Assembly (NCBI GenBank): GCA_963719855.1
Contig: CAVRDK010000001.1
Coordinates: forward strand, 496,001 to 560,000
Direction of reading: 5' to 3'
DNA length: 64,000 nt
Source of the DNA: CAIQPV01 sp963719855
Lineage (GTDB): Bacteria > Pseudomonadota > Gammaproteobacteria > Burkholderiales > Gallionellaceae
Below the pieces are notes generated by a model. That model had not been told where the DNA came from, made no database searches, and worked only from the letters and a program-made list of their open reading frames with translations. Below are positions 45,365 through 53,927 of this stretch, one piece after another (position 1 is the stretch's first letter; every line of letters starts with the position of its first letter). The position numbers and the translations under genes are program-made.

Positions 45365-45497
45365 AGCGCTTTATGCGTCTTTTTAGTATGAAACTATCGA
45401 CTTATGGGGGCTATCACTAGCGGTTTATGATGCGCTTAGACTCGGCAACATATTGATTTATTGGTATTGCGACTAGCACTTTATGGTGCTACCCACA
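45365..45497 (-). repeat. Right terminal array of the Tn7-like element (four sites)
   Basis: Read on the minus strand from the tip: TGTGGGTAGCACCATAAAG, then sites ACCATAAAGTGCTAGTC, TCATAAACCGCTAGTG, CCATAAGTCGATAGTT and GCATAAAGCGCTAGTT. Plus-strand TTATG cores lie at 45481, 45425, 45402 and 45371. Orientation is opposite to the left array. The surrounding 45261-45565 interval has no gene. Confidence 0.75.
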
Positions 45498-45565
45498 TGC
45501 TTGTGGGGCGGTAATTGTAATCTCTGCGCATAGCCCGCTGCCTCGCCAACTCACTGCCGCAAACG

Positions 45566-46224
45566 CTATTGCCAGCGGGTGAGAGTACATTCGTAGGTTA
45601 CGGTAACCTTCCCTACGAACGAGCGTGATTTGTCCACTAGCTTGATCGTTGCGCCAATTCCACAGTTGCTCCCACAGCCGCTATAGCTCTCGGTCCAGTC
45701 ATCGCCATTGTCGTTGAGAGATCTGTGGACCCCGATGTTATTGCCTCGCGGAACGTACATTCCGCTCAATTCCCTTTGCGGTTGAGTGCCATGTTGTCCA
45801 TTCGTAGATCTATATGTACATTGCTCGTGCCATTGGGCAAATTGGTGATAAGGCCCCCATCCTGTTGAGGCACTTTCGGCGTTGCTCTGCAGTTGCTGTG
45901 TTGCATCCTGGCGCTTGGGCTGGTTGTCAACACGCTGATCTCCGTAAGACGCCAGCGGTGCCGGCGCGGCGCCATTGGTGCCGGCATCGGAGGAGCGGCT
46001 ACGGGCTCGGGCGGATCAACATATATGGGCTCACGCGTATCCGGGCGATTAGTACGCAGCACCATTGTCGGTTGAGCCGGTGTGCCGGTATCGGTTTCCG
46101 TCGGGGCGGAAATTTTTTGCGACGAGTCCGGTGGATCGTCGGGCGAACTGGAACATTGCGACACGGTCATCGCGGTGGTTGCCAGCAGTAGCGCCAGCAT
46201 AAACGAAACCAACCCTATGAACAT
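45566..46224 (-). pseudogene. Proline-rich lipoprotein-like gene with a frameshift
   Basis: The first frame from ATG 46224 has an N-terminal hydrophobic stretch ending at a possible lipobox cysteine (FMLALLLATTAMTVSQC) and a Pro/Thr-rich linker (PPEPVAAPPMPAP). From about 45980 a second frame reads better: APLASYGDQRVDNQPKRQD, then GWGPYHQFAQWHEQCTY, then GTQPQRELSGMYVPRGNN, and the end with paired cysteines (SYSGCGSNCGIGATIK, VTVTYECTLTRW) at 45566. A one-base loss around 45960-46010 would explain this. Function unknown. Confidence 0.5.
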
Positions 46225-46592
46225 GCGAGTTTCCTTCCCGTTCTTCTTGTCGGGATGATCCGACCGATTTCTCGAAAGCTTACATCATCATATCTGAGGG
46301 GATGGCAGCCTTGGGGTCATTGATGTTACGAGTTCAAAGACTGCCATTGCCACGCCACTAGAGATTTCGTGTATGCATGCCGCATATTACAAAATGTCGG
46401 CTATCTTGTGAAGCAGACATATGGCCGAAGATGACGATAATGTCTCCCCTGGGTTATCAAGAGACCTTTAGGCTCACAAATTCCCATCAGATTGAAGGTC
46501 TACTGACGTGAAGCAGTCGCTCAGATGTTCCACCTTGAAGGACGGGTGTGGGTCGCTATGTATAGCTATACATAGCGACCCATTTCTGCCCT
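46225..46592. other. Gene-free interval with a perfect 34-bp palindrome
   Basis: No gene recognised. At 46549-46582, TGGGTCGCTATGTATAG and its exact complement form an uninterrupted dyad centred on TATAGCTATA. There is no T run on either side, so it is less typical of a terminator than of a cruciform or protein-binding site. Confidence 0.6.
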
Positions 46593-46712
46593 TCAGATTT
46601 CCAAATGGCTACCGTTCCACGCGCTCTTCTTCAGCGCGCGAATGGTCAACTTCGCGTCGGTCTGATTGTCTTTAACCAACAGGATTTCCACTTTTTTAAT
46701 CGTATCATCCAT
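46593..46712 (-). pseudogene. N-terminal fragment of a response regulator
   Basis: Start MDDTIKKVEILLVKDNQTDA and KLTIRALKK match the first 30 residues of Rcp1/CheY-like regulators that follow phytochrome-type kinases. The next residues (SAWNGSHLEI) are unrelated and a stop follows. The usual acidic Glu (VEDN) is Lys here. It overlaps the kinase stop codon by 8 bp, as expected for a former kinase-regulator operon. Confidence 0.65.
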
Positions 46713-48051
46713 GACCAATCCCCTTTGTCGGCAACGCAAAATAAATGGTCGCACCTTCGTCGACCTTGCCTTCCGCCCACACTCGTCCGCCGTGACGTGT
46801 GACGATACGCTTGACGATGGCAAGACCGATGCCAGAACCCTCGTACTGGCCGGTCGGATGCACACGTTCGAACACCCTGAACAGTTTGCCGGCATAGCGC
46901 ATATCGAATCCGATGCCGTGATCCGTTATCGAGTAAACATTCTCATTTTTTTCAGCCGCGCTGCCTATCTCGATTAACACCTCCTCATCCGGTGAGAACT
47001 TGACGGCATTCGCCAGCAGGTTCTGCAAAGCCTCGCGGAGCATGTTGCTATCGCCCCAAGCTGACGGAAGTGTGCCGATTTCGAGACGCAGGCGACGCGC
47101 AGGAACAGCGGCCTGCAACTCCGTGACAATCTCCGATGCCAGCTTGGCGATATCGACGGAGCTGAATTCCATTTTCCGCCTGCCCATGCTCAAATAGTGC
47201 AGGATGTCGTCGATCAGCCGTCCCATGCGCTGGGCGTTGTCGCGCAGCACCTTCACCAAGCGCTTGCCCTCGTCGTCGAGGCTGGCGGAGTGTTCCTCCA
47301 GAAGAATCTTCGAGAAGCCGTCGAGCGCCCGCAAAGGTGTGCGCATGTCGTGAGACATCGAATAGGAGAATTCTTCGAGTTCCTTAATAGATGCTTCGAG
47401 TTGAGCGGTGCGTTGCGCCACTCGCTGCTCGAGTTCGATATTAAGCTGATGAATTTCCGTCGCGTGCTCTTCCAGCACCGACATCATGCTGTTGAACGCA
47501 TGGGCCATGTCAGCGATGTCCTGCGGCCCGGCAAGCACGGCCCGCACCTGTGATTCGCCCGCCTCGGCGCGTCCCATGCAGGCCGACAACTGTTTGAGCG
47601 GTCGCGTTATGCCACTGGACAGGAAGCGGATCAGGAACAGCAACAGCAGCGCGAAAGAAAACGAGGTGGTCAGGTTAGCGACAAAAATGCCGGAGGTCAT
47701 CTGGGTTAGCGCCGCCTTGCTCAATACCACCATAACGTACCCGAGCAATTCGGGTGCGACTACCTCATGGAATGGCGAGCTTGGAGGTTGTGAATAGACT
47801 GGCGCGAGAAAGCGCCATGAGTTTGGGCTTTCCGTATCGAGAACGGCAGCAGTTTGCATCTTGCTGGTTTTGTAAGTCCCGGTAGCATGGTCAACTTGAT
47901 CCGGGAATTCGGCGGAATTAATTTCCCCGCGCTTCAACAATATATGCTGCTTGGCGTCAATTATTTCCACACCGACAACGCCCGGAAAAGCCAGGGTGGT
48001 ACTCACCACCTCGGTGGCGTTGTCGGCTGATTCATAAATCAGCGCCAAGGT
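46705..48051 (-). CDS. Sensor histidine kinase, N-terminus removed by IS21
   Basis: Remaining part: a CHASE8-like periplasmic segment (NATEVVSTTLAFPGVVGVEII), a membrane helix (FSFALLLLFLIRFL), HAMP, a coiled coil, HisKA (EFSYSMSHDMRTPLRALDGFS) and HATPase_c (NLLANAVKFSPDEEV, GIGFDMRYAGKLFRVFERVH, GSGIGLAIVKRI). The first membrane helix and start codon are missing, because the frame runs into the IS21-family end at 48052. Expression would depend on a chance start (TTG 48048). The partner response regulator is itself truncated, so the system is dead. Confidence 0.85.
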   Translation of the reverse strand, partial: TLALIYESADNATEVVSTTLAFPGVVGVEIIDAKQHILLKRGEINSAEFPDQVDHATGTYKTSKMQTAAVLDTESPNSWRFLAPVYSQPPSSPFHEVVAPELLGYVMVVLSKAALTQMTSGIFVANLTTSFSFALLLLFLIRFLSSGITRPLKQLSACMGRAEAGESQVRAVLAGPQDIADMAHAFNSMMSVLEEHATEIHQLNIELEQRVAQRTAQLEASIKELEEFSYSMSHDMRTPLRALDGFSKILLEEHSASLDDEGKRLVKVLRDNAQRMGRLIDDILHYLSMGRRKMEFSSVDIAKLASEIVTELQAAVPARRLRLEIGTLPSAWGDSNMLREALQNLLANAVKFSPDEEVLIEIGSAAEKNENVYSITDHGIGFDMRYAGKLFRVFERVHPTGQYEGSGIGLAIVKRIVTRHGGRVWAEGKVDEGATIYFALPTKGIGHG

Positions 48052-48163
48052 GTCAAACAGCGTGCAACACTTTCCAGATTAGGGGTGGAAACAGCGTCCA
48101 ATAGTTTCCACCTCGGTATGTAACCATCCGGCGTTTTGGCCGGAGGTATCTGGAGTGTTTTAC

Positions 48164-49663
48164 ATGGACATTATTTATGAGATTCGCAGGCGACATTCAG
48201 TACAGAAGCAAACGATTACAGAAATTTCCCGCGACATGGGGATATCCCGTCCGACAGTGCGCAAACACCTCAACACCATTGAGGAGCCCAAGTATGTCCG
48301 GACGCAGCCTGCCGCACCCAAGCTGGGTCAATTTGAAGAACAACTTAGAAGATGGCTGGAAGAGGAATCCAAGCTCCCCCGGCCACGCCGTCGCAGTGCC
48401 CATCGACTCTTTGAAGGATTGCAGGAAAGCGGCTACACCGGTGCCTACGATAGCGTGCAACGTTTCGTTAAACGTTGGAAGTCTGGCAATCATGGCCCGA
48501 GACTGACCGAAGCCTTTGTGCCACTACAATTTCAGCCAGCAGATGCTTGCCAATTTGACTGGAGCCAGGAGCAAGTCGAGTTGGGCGGGGTGTTGCAGAC
48601 CATCAAAGTGGCGCACTTCCGCATGGCCTACAGCCGCCAGATGTTTGTCGTGGCCTATCCAAGAGAAATGCAGGAAATGGTGCTCGATGCCCATAGCCGC
48701 GCCTTTGCCTTCTTCGGTGGCGTACCTGCGCGCCTGATCTACGACAACCTCAAAACGGTGGTGGATGCTGTCTACACAGGCAAAGAGCGTCAATTCAATC
48801 GGCGCTTCTTAACGCTTGCCAATCACTATCTGTTTGAGCCGGTCGCCTGCACACCGGCATCTGGCTGGGAGAAAGGGCAAGTTGAGAACCAAGTGGGTAA
48901 TGTGCGGGAATGGCTATTTACGCCACTTGCACGCTTTACTTCATTTGCCGCCTTGAACGACTGGCTCGCCACCCGCTGCAAAGAATTGGCACAGCGCAGT
49001 CATCCCGTACAGAAGCAACGCACCATCGCAGCATGCTTCGCTGACGAGCAGTCGTTGTTGCGCCCTATCACTGCGCACTTTGATGGTTATGTTGAGCAGA
49101 TGATGCGAGTCTCTTCGACTTGCCTGATCAGAGTGGATCGTAATCGATATAGCGTACCGGCCAGCGTAGCCGGCCAGGCGGTTTCTGTTCGCACCACAGC
49201 AGATCAGGTGCGCGTCGTGGCTCATGGCGAAGTGATTGCCGCCCACTCGAGAGTGTTTGGGCGAGACCAATTGGTTTGCGATCCTTGGCATTACCTACCG
49301 GTGCTGGAGAAGAAGCCTGGCGCATTACGCGATGGAGCTCCATTCGTGGCGTGGGATTTACCCACGCCGATTAAGGCAGTGCGTGATCGTATTCTGAAGC
49401 AACCCAAGGGGGATCGTGCCTTTGTCGAATTGCTCATGCTGGCAGGCGAAGCAGGACTCGATGCGCTTACAGTGGCTTGCGAGTTGGCGCTCGAAGGCGG
49501 AATCGTCTGTGCGCCCATTGTGATGAATGAGTTGCGCAGGCTCATCGCCCCGCATTTACCTACAGTCGCGATTAATGTGCCGGATGGAATTGCATTGACG
49601 ATAGAGCCTCTCGCCAATTGCCAGCGTTATGACCACTTGCTGGGAGCGACCAATGTCCACTGA
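48164..49663 (+). CDS. istA: IS21-family transposase IstA (third type)
   Basis: 499 residues from ATG 48164 (GGAG upstream). Helix-turn-helix VQKQTITEISRDMGISRPTV near the start; DDE core with CQFDWSQEQVEL, RLIYDNLKTVVD and WEKGQVENQVGN. Frame intact. It is only moderately similar to the IstA of copies 1 and 2. Confidence 0.95.
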   Translation: MDIIYEIRRRHSVQKQTITEISRDMGISRPTVRKHLNTIEEPKYVRTQPAAPKLGQFEEQLRRWLEEESKLPRPRRRSAHRLFEGLQESGYTGAYDSVQRFVKRWKSGNHGPRLTEAFVPLQFQPADACQFDWSQEQVELGGVLQTIKVAHFRMAYSRQMFVVAYPREMQEMVLDAHSRAFAFFGGVPARLIYDNLKTVVDAVYTGKERQFNRRFLTLANHYLFEPVACTPASGWEKGQVENQVGNVREWLFTPLARFTSFAALNDWLATRCKELAQRSHPVQKQRTIAACFADEQSLLRPITAHFDGYVEQMMRVSSTCLIRVDRNRYSVPASVAGQAVSVRTTADQVRVVAHGEVIAAHSRVFGRDQLVCDPWHYLPVLEKKPGALRDGAPFVAWDLPTPIKAVRDRILKQPKGDRAFVELLMLAGEAGLDALTVACELALEGGIVCAPIVMNELRRLIAPHLPTVAINVPDGIALTIEPLANCQRYDHLLGATNVH

Positions 49664-50396
49664 TCACATAGCGAGCTTAAAAACGTTGCAGCTCTATGGT
49701 ATGGCAACGGCATGGGGTGAATTGCAGGCAGAAAAACCCAGGCAAACACACCGTCCAGAGAGTTGGATGGAGCGCCTGATTGCTGCGGAGCAAACGGATC
49801 GCCAACTTAAAAGCCTGCGGTATCAGCTTAAAGCCGCTCGCTTCCCGATTCATCGTGATTTGCTTGGCATTGACTGGACTGAAACTCCGCTGTCGCAATC
49901 GGTAGTTGAACAATTGGCGAGTGCTGCCTTCATGGAAACAGCGCACAACCTGATTCTTGTTGGTGGCACGGGCACGGGTAAATCGCATCTGGCCACTGCT
50001 ATCGGGGTAGCTGCGATCCATCAAAGCAAGCGTGTGCGTTTCTTCAATGCAGTCGATTTGGTCAATCAGCTAGAGCGCGAGAAGATCCAAGGCAAGGTCG
50101 GCAATCTGGCCAAGCAGTTGTGCCTTGTGGATGCCGTGATTATGGATGAACTGGGCTATTTGCCGTTTCCGGCATCGGGTGGCGCGTTGCTGTTTCATCT
50201 CATCAGCCATCTTTATGAGAAGACTTCTTTGATCATTACAACGAATCTGTCATTCGGAGAGTGGGTGCAAGTATTTGGTGATGCGAAGATGACGACTGCC
50301 TTGCTAGATCGCGTCACGCATCATTGCGACATCTTGGAGGCAGGCAACGAGTCGTACCGCTTTAAGCATCGAAAAAACAGCCCTCAGAAAAGCTGA
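49653..50396 (+). CDS. istB: IstB helper ATPase (third type)
   Basis: 247 residues from ATG 49653, which has GGGAG upstream and overlaps istA by 11 bp. Walker A GGTGTGKSHLATAI, Walker B AVIMDELGYLPF, and SLIITTNLSFGEW. The stop lies 7 bp before the IS66 left end, so the gene just escaped disruption. Confidence 0.95.
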   Translation: MSTDHIASLKTLQLYGMATAWGELQAEKPRQTHRPESWMERLIAAEQTDRQLKSLRYQLKAARFPIHRDLLGIDWTETPLSQSVVEQLASAAFMETAHNLILVGGTGTGKSHLATAIGVAAIHQSKRVRFFNAVDLVNQLEREKIQGKVGNLAKQLCLVDAVIMDELGYLPFPASGGALLFHLISHLYEKTSLIITTNLSFGEWVQVFGDAKMTTALLDRVTHHCDILEAGNESYRFKHRKNSPQKS

Positions 50397-50429
50397 ACAA
50401 GTGTAAGCGATTCAGGAAGTGCAGGCTAT

Positions 50430-52064
50430 TCAGCGAGGCGTGATGTCAGCTAAAGTCGCCGCATGGAAATTCCACGGCAACAACTTATCCATTTCATCCG
50501 CCGTTTGTGCTGCGGGCAGATGCTCCAGCACATGGCGCAGCCATGTGTATGGCTCTGCGCCGTTTACTTTGGCGGTTTCAACAAGCGAATAGATAATCGC
50601 GCTAGCGTTGGCACCGGCTGGTGTATCGCTAAACAACCAAGCCTTGCGGCCAACCACGAAGGGGCGGATCGCGTTTTCGCAGCGGTTGTTGTCGATTGGC
50701 AGATCGCCGCGCTCAGGGTAGCGAACCAACTTGCCCCAGTAATCTCGCATATAGGACAGCGCGCCACCCAGTGCGCTCTTTGGCGGAACCATGGGCAGCA
50801 GCTTTTCCATCCAGTCATGCAACTCATCGAGCACCGGTATGCTGTTCTCCTGACGTGCGGCATAGCGCACCTCAATTGTGGAATTCTTGTGCTCCTTTTC
50901 AATGCCGTAAAGCTTGCCGATCATGGCGACCGCCTGGTCGGCATGACCGTGCGTGCCTTTCAGTTGCACCTTCACGGCCTCCACAAACTTGCGGCGAACA
51001 TGCGCCCAGCAAACCAGATGCTCGATGCCATCGGTTTTGGCAAGCTTGTTATAGCCCTCGTAGCCGTCCGTCATCAGATAACCCTGATATCCCAGCAGCA
51101 GGCGCGCCGGTACTTCCCCGCTACGACTCGGGTCATAGTCGTAAATCACCACCGGCTTTCCGGGTGGCCCGCCCGTCTGCACCCACATGTAACTGTTGGA
51201 GGCCGGACTCTTATTCTTTTCCTTGAGCACCTGTACCACCGTTTCATCCATGTGGATGAAGGGGGCATCAAACAAGATGTCCCGCATCAGGTTGTGCAGC
51301 GGTTGCAGTGCGGCACTCGCGCCGATCACCCAGCGCGCCAGCGTCTGGCGCGGCACTGTCACATCGTGACGGGCCAGCACCTTCTCGAATCTAGCCAGCG
51401 GCAAGCCATCGACATACTTGGTCGTCAACAGCATCGCCAGCAAACTTGGACTGGCATTGCTCTTGGGCAAGGGTTGTGGCGGCAAAGCCGCCGTTACTGG
51501 TGCGTGTTCGCTGGCCTTGCATCCATACACCAACCGGATATGTTGCAGCACGCGCACCTGCATCGGGACGATGTCGAGCTGTTCGCTGACAACTCGGTTG
51601 ATGACCACCATCGGTGTGCCGCAACCGCAGGTGCGTTCGGATTCCGGCACGTCGTGAATGATCTGTACCCGTTCAAGTTCTGGCGGCAGCGGGCTGCGTT
51701 TGCCGCGTGCGGGCTTTTGAGCCTTGGCGGGTGCCGATACCGGCAACGGCGCAACATCCTGTGCCTCGGTTGAGGTTGCGGCCAGTACTTCCGCTTCGTC
51801 GAATAGGTGAAACTGTGCAACACTCTCTGAACTCGGGCCAAACATGCGGCGGCGCGCTAATGCGATTTGTTCGTACAGGTAGGTGACGTGTTCGGCAAAG
51901 GCGATCTTTGCATTGACAGCTGCAATTAACAGCGCTGTAAGTGCTGCCGGGTCGGTCGGTAAAACGTCGGGTAAAGTGAACTCGGGAAGGTTGGCTCTGG
52001 AGCGATAATCCAGTGGTAAAACTGAAGACTTTTCATGTGTTTTAAGCATGAAGAATTCTATCAA
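50430..52064 (-). CDS. tnpC: IS66 transposase TnpC, copy 2
   Basis: 544 residues starting MIEFFMLKTHEKSSVLPLDY. Same domain order as copy 1: coiled N-terminus, zinc-finger-like CGCGTPM, core with IHMDETVVQVL and the NRCENAIRPF region. The upstream start is in frame here, which copy 1 has lost. Confidence 0.95.
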   Translation of the reverse strand: MIEFFMLKTHEKSSVLPLDYRSRANLPEFTLPDVLPTDPAALTALLIAAVNAKIAFAEHVTYLYEQIALARRRMFGPSSESVAQFHLFDEAEVLAATSTEAQDVAPLPVSAPAKAQKPARGKRSPLPPELERVQIIHDVPESERTCGCGTPMVVINRVVSEQLDIVPMQVRVLQHIRLVYGCKASEHAPVTAALPPQPLPKSNASPSLLAMLLTTKYVDGLPLARFEKVLARHDVTVPRQTLARWVIGASAALQPLHNLMRDILFDAPFIHMDETVVQVLKEKNKSPASNSYMWVQTGGPPGKPVVIYDYDPSRSGEVPARLLLGYQGYLMTDGYEGYNKLAKTDGIEHLVCWAHVRRKFVEAVKVQLKGTHGHADQAVAMIGKLYGIEKEHKNSTIEVRYAARQENSIPVLDELHDWMEKLLPMVPPKSALGGALSYMRDYWGKLVRYPERGDLPIDNNRCENAIRPFVVGRKAWLFSDTPAGANASAIIYSLVETAKVNGAEPYTWLRHVLEHLPAAQTADEMDKLLPWNFHAATLADITPR

Positions 52065-52070
52065 TTTACC

Positions 52071-52427
52071 CTATGAAATGCAAGCGTATTTCAACGTTTT
52101 ATGAGGTTTATTTCTCCACAAATCAAGGCCTTCAAGCAACCACTCGAATTCTCTGAGCGTGATCGTTTGTGTGTTCGTCTCGCTGTGTTTCGGCCAATGA
52201 AATTTATCTTCTTCCAAGCGCTTTTGCCACAGACAAAACCCATTGCGATGCCAGTACAACACCTTGATCTTATTCCGTGAGCGATTGACGAATACATACA
52301 ACGCACTTCCAAACGGATTTAAACCCATTTCTTGTTCGACCATCACGCTCAGCCCATTAATCGCTTTCCGGAAGTCGATCGCGTCACGGCACAAATAGAC
52401 TTGCTCGATAGTGCAGCCTGGATGCAT
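52071..52427 (-). CDS. tnpB: IS66 accessory protein TnpB, copy 2
   Basis: 118 residues, complete: MHPGCTIEQVYLCRDAIDFR to LKYACIS. Its ATG overlaps the tnpA stop (TAATG). It gives the intact sequence for the interrupted copy at 6831-9762. Confidence 0.94.
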   Translation of the reverse strand: MHPGCTIEQVYLCRDAIDFRKAINGLSVMVEQEMGLNPFGSALYVFVNRSRNKIKVLYWHRNGFCLWQKRLEEDKFHWPKHSETNTQTITLREFEWLLEGLDLWRNKPHKTLKYACIS

Positions 52428-52738
52428 TAGCGTGCTCCCGGCAAAGTGCGGCTCAGCGCTGCCAACCATTCCGGTGCGGGCAACGCCGACATTTCCAGAT
52501 GCAGACCGGAAGGCAACACCAAAGTGCACTGGCATGGACGCTGTTCCGCAACGCGTAGCGCCACGAATTTGGGTTCAGATCCTACCTCACTTACCCCGGC
52601 ATTTGATTTCAGCTTGCGCTGCCAATAATACAAAGCGGCAATCGAGAGGTCGTGCTGCTTCGCATAGGCACTCGCTGAAATTGCCTCACGTTTGACGGCG
52701 GCGACATGCGCTGTCCAAAATTCCGTTCGATTCTTCAT
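52427..52738 (-). CDS. tnpA: IS66 accessory protein TnpA, copy 2
   Basis: 103 residues, identical in prediction to the gene at 6520-6831, with the same helix-turn-helix and coupling to tnpB. Confidence 0.93.
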   Translation of the reverse strand: MKNRTEFWTAHVAAVKREAISASAYAKQHDLSIAALYYWQRKLKSNAGVSEVGSEPKFVALRVAEQRPCQCTLVLPSGLHLEMSALPAPEWLAALSRTLPGAR

Positions 52739-52876
52739 GTTGGCTCCACCTTGTTTAAGATGTGCCAAGCATGCTGATATTTGATTTAGGCAACAAGGGC
52801 GTTGTTAATGGGTCGCTTACGAACAAGTGGAAAAGGCTGGACGCTGACTAGTGGAAAGTGTTGGGCGCTGTTTGAC

Positions 52877-53130
52877 AGGTGAATTTCACCAATTTCCAAA
52901 AATTCCGGCGACCGCTCAAGGATGTGATGGTGCGAGCTGTGATACCACTGCCCGAAATGGCAGCGACAATGAGCGTCCTCAACCATATCGTCGGCAGAGG
53001 GCGCAAGGCGGCAAATTATGGTCTCATTAAGGCGGGCAAGCCACTTGGCATGGCTGTCCAATACCCCTTCCAATTGCTTGGCGCACTCCTGGATTTCATC
53101 GGTACTTAGTTCGGACAGAAAGGCGCTCAT
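52877..53130 (-). pseudogene. CZB-domain (chemoreceptor zinc-binding) protein, C-terminus cut by IS21
   Basis: About 84 native residues from ATG 53130. DSHAKWLARLNETII, then CHFGQWYHSSHHHILERSPE and FLEIGEIH, fit the CZB fold with its His, Cys, His, His zinc ligands. The frame then reads into the IS end. CZB domains usually regulate diguanylate cyclases or chemoreceptors; the output domain is missing. Removing the IS does not join this frame to the kinase on the other side, so more than the insertion happened here. Confidence 0.7.
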
Positions 53131-53404
53131 CTGATCGGGTGCTTAAACATGAAAAATAATAATGCGGGAATGGAATGCTGAGAAATCAAACAAAACGATG
53201 TGAGGCGGTCACGCAATAGCATTTAACTCTATCCTATTTTAAGTCACCATAGGACTCCGTAAATCCATCAAGGCGAAGGAGAAGTAAAAAATCAGGATGA
53301 GAGATTACAATAGTCTTTGAGTTACCCGCTCAACGCCGACAGTGAAGGTCGATACTTGATCAATTAAGAGGGATTCATTTTGAAGCTAAATTGCATTAAA
53401 GTAA
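53131..53404. other. Gene-free interval upstream of the CZB gene
   Basis: No coding frame of note and no other site seen. It ends at the FNR-type box at 53405. Confidence 0.4.
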
Positions 53405-53418
53405 TTGATATAAATCAA
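53405..53418. promoter_or_regulatory. Perfect FNR/Anr-type binding site
   Basis: TTGATATAAATCAA matches the FNR consensus TTGAT-N4-ATCAA in every defined base. It implies control by oxygen through an FNR-family regulator. The nearest downstream transcript on the plus strand would be the candidate RNA ending at 53564. On the minus strand the CZB gene starts 275 bp away. Confidence 0.7.
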
Positions 53419-53452
53419 TTGACATTCATGCCGTTTGCATTAAGTGGTATCA

Positions 53453-53564
53453 CGCCTAGCAATTATCTACACTTAGTATATTCGACTGATTTAGTCGGCT
53501 GACTCAAGAACCAACCGCTACTAAACATTAACTGTTGCGGTTGGTTCTTGAATCCGCCCTTTTT
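53453..53564 (+). ncRNA. Candidate FNR-activated small RNA
   Basis: If the FNR box is centred at -41.5, as in class II promoters, transcription would start near 53453. It would then end at the strong terminator at 53564, giving an RNA of about 110 nt with no open frame. The -10 region (TAAGTG, about 53441) is weak. The layout is like FnrS of enteric bacteria, but the sequence is not recognisably the same. Confidence 0.35.
53496..53564 (+). terminator. Intrinsic terminator
   Basis: CAAGAACCAACCGC pairs perfectly with GCGGTTGGTTCTTG, and the stem extends outward (GGCTGACT against AATCCGCC with two mismatches). It is followed directly by CTTTTTA. The orientation fits a plus-strand transcript. 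Confidence 0.85.
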
Positions 53565-53614
53565 ATCTGAACATTACATATTGTCCAACCCAAAATAGGC
53601 CAGGGCAGACGGAC

Positions 53615-53893
53615 TTATTTACCGATTTGTTTACTAACGCCATTTTCTTGTTGGTTCAGCGTCTTCTGTTCTTGCTTGATTATGTGTCCACCGTTTTGAG
53701 ATGCCATCGCACGTTTTTCCTTGCGAATTTGGTGGTCTTCCTTATGTAGATTAGCTGCCTGCCCCTTGGAAATTTCGCCCTCCTTGACTTCCTTGTTGAT
53801 GCGCTTGTCCTGATTCCCAAGACGCTTGTTTACTTGCGCGCGGCGAGGGTGATCTTTGTTAAATTCGGATGCATTTGTATTGGGGTCGGCCAT
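53615..53893 (-). CDS. Conserved basic hypothetical protein
   Basis: 92 residues from ATG 53893 (GGA upstream). It is highly charged and helical, with two imperfect repeats: RINKEVKEGEISKGQAANLH and a later GGHIIKQEQKTLNQQENGVS. I recall this repeat style from a proteobacterial family whose other members carry a signal peptide. This one has none. Function unknown. It follows the reductase gene on the same strand. Confidence 0.65.
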   Translation of the reverse strand: MADPNTNASEFNKDHPRRAQVNKRLGNQDKRINKEVKEGEISKGQAANLHKEDHQIRKEKRAMASQNGGHIIKQEQKTLNQQENGVSKQIGK

Positions 53894-53927
53894 GGCGCTT
53901 CCTGTAATCCCCGCGACTTCATAAAGA

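Larger units (their letters stand above)
32046..45497. mobile_element. Putative Tn7-like transposon (13.4 kb) without transposition genes
   Basis: Both tips read TGTGGGT, in inverted orientation, and continue as partly matching repeats (18 of the first 23 bases agree). Inside each tip are four copies of a 16-17 bp site near CCATAAGTCGCTAGTT: tightly packed at 22-bp spacing on the left, more loosely spaced on the right. This is the layout of Tn7 R and L ends with TnsB sites, and the tip and site sequences resemble those of Tn7 itself. No tnsABC or tniQ was identified inside, and the 5-bp flanks (ATTTG, TGCTT) do not match. It would therefore be a non-autonomous or decayed element. The cargo is accessory in character. 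The family assignment is by pattern only. Confidence 0.55.
50403..52820 (-). mobile_element. IS66-family element, copy 2 (complete)
   Basis: 2418 bp, inverted ends GTAAGCGA, flanked by the 8-bp duplication GAACAAGT at 50395-50402 and 52821-52828. All three genes are open. It is nearly identical to copy 1, so one is probably derived from the other recently. Confidence 0.97.
48052..52876 (+). mobile_element. Third type of IS21-family element, interrupted by IS66 copy 2
   Basis: Inverted ends GTCAAACAGCG with a 4-bp duplication AGGT at 48048-48051 and 52877-52880. Internal repeats such as CAACACTTTCCA occur near each end. Without IS66 and its 8-bp duplication it is 2399 bp. It carries istA and istB on the plus strand. 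IS66 entered just after istB, so both genes are complete. Confidence 0.92.

Noticed and set aside
32046..45497. Prophage or ICE
   Set aside because: No integrase, capsid, relaxase or secretion genes were found between the repeats.
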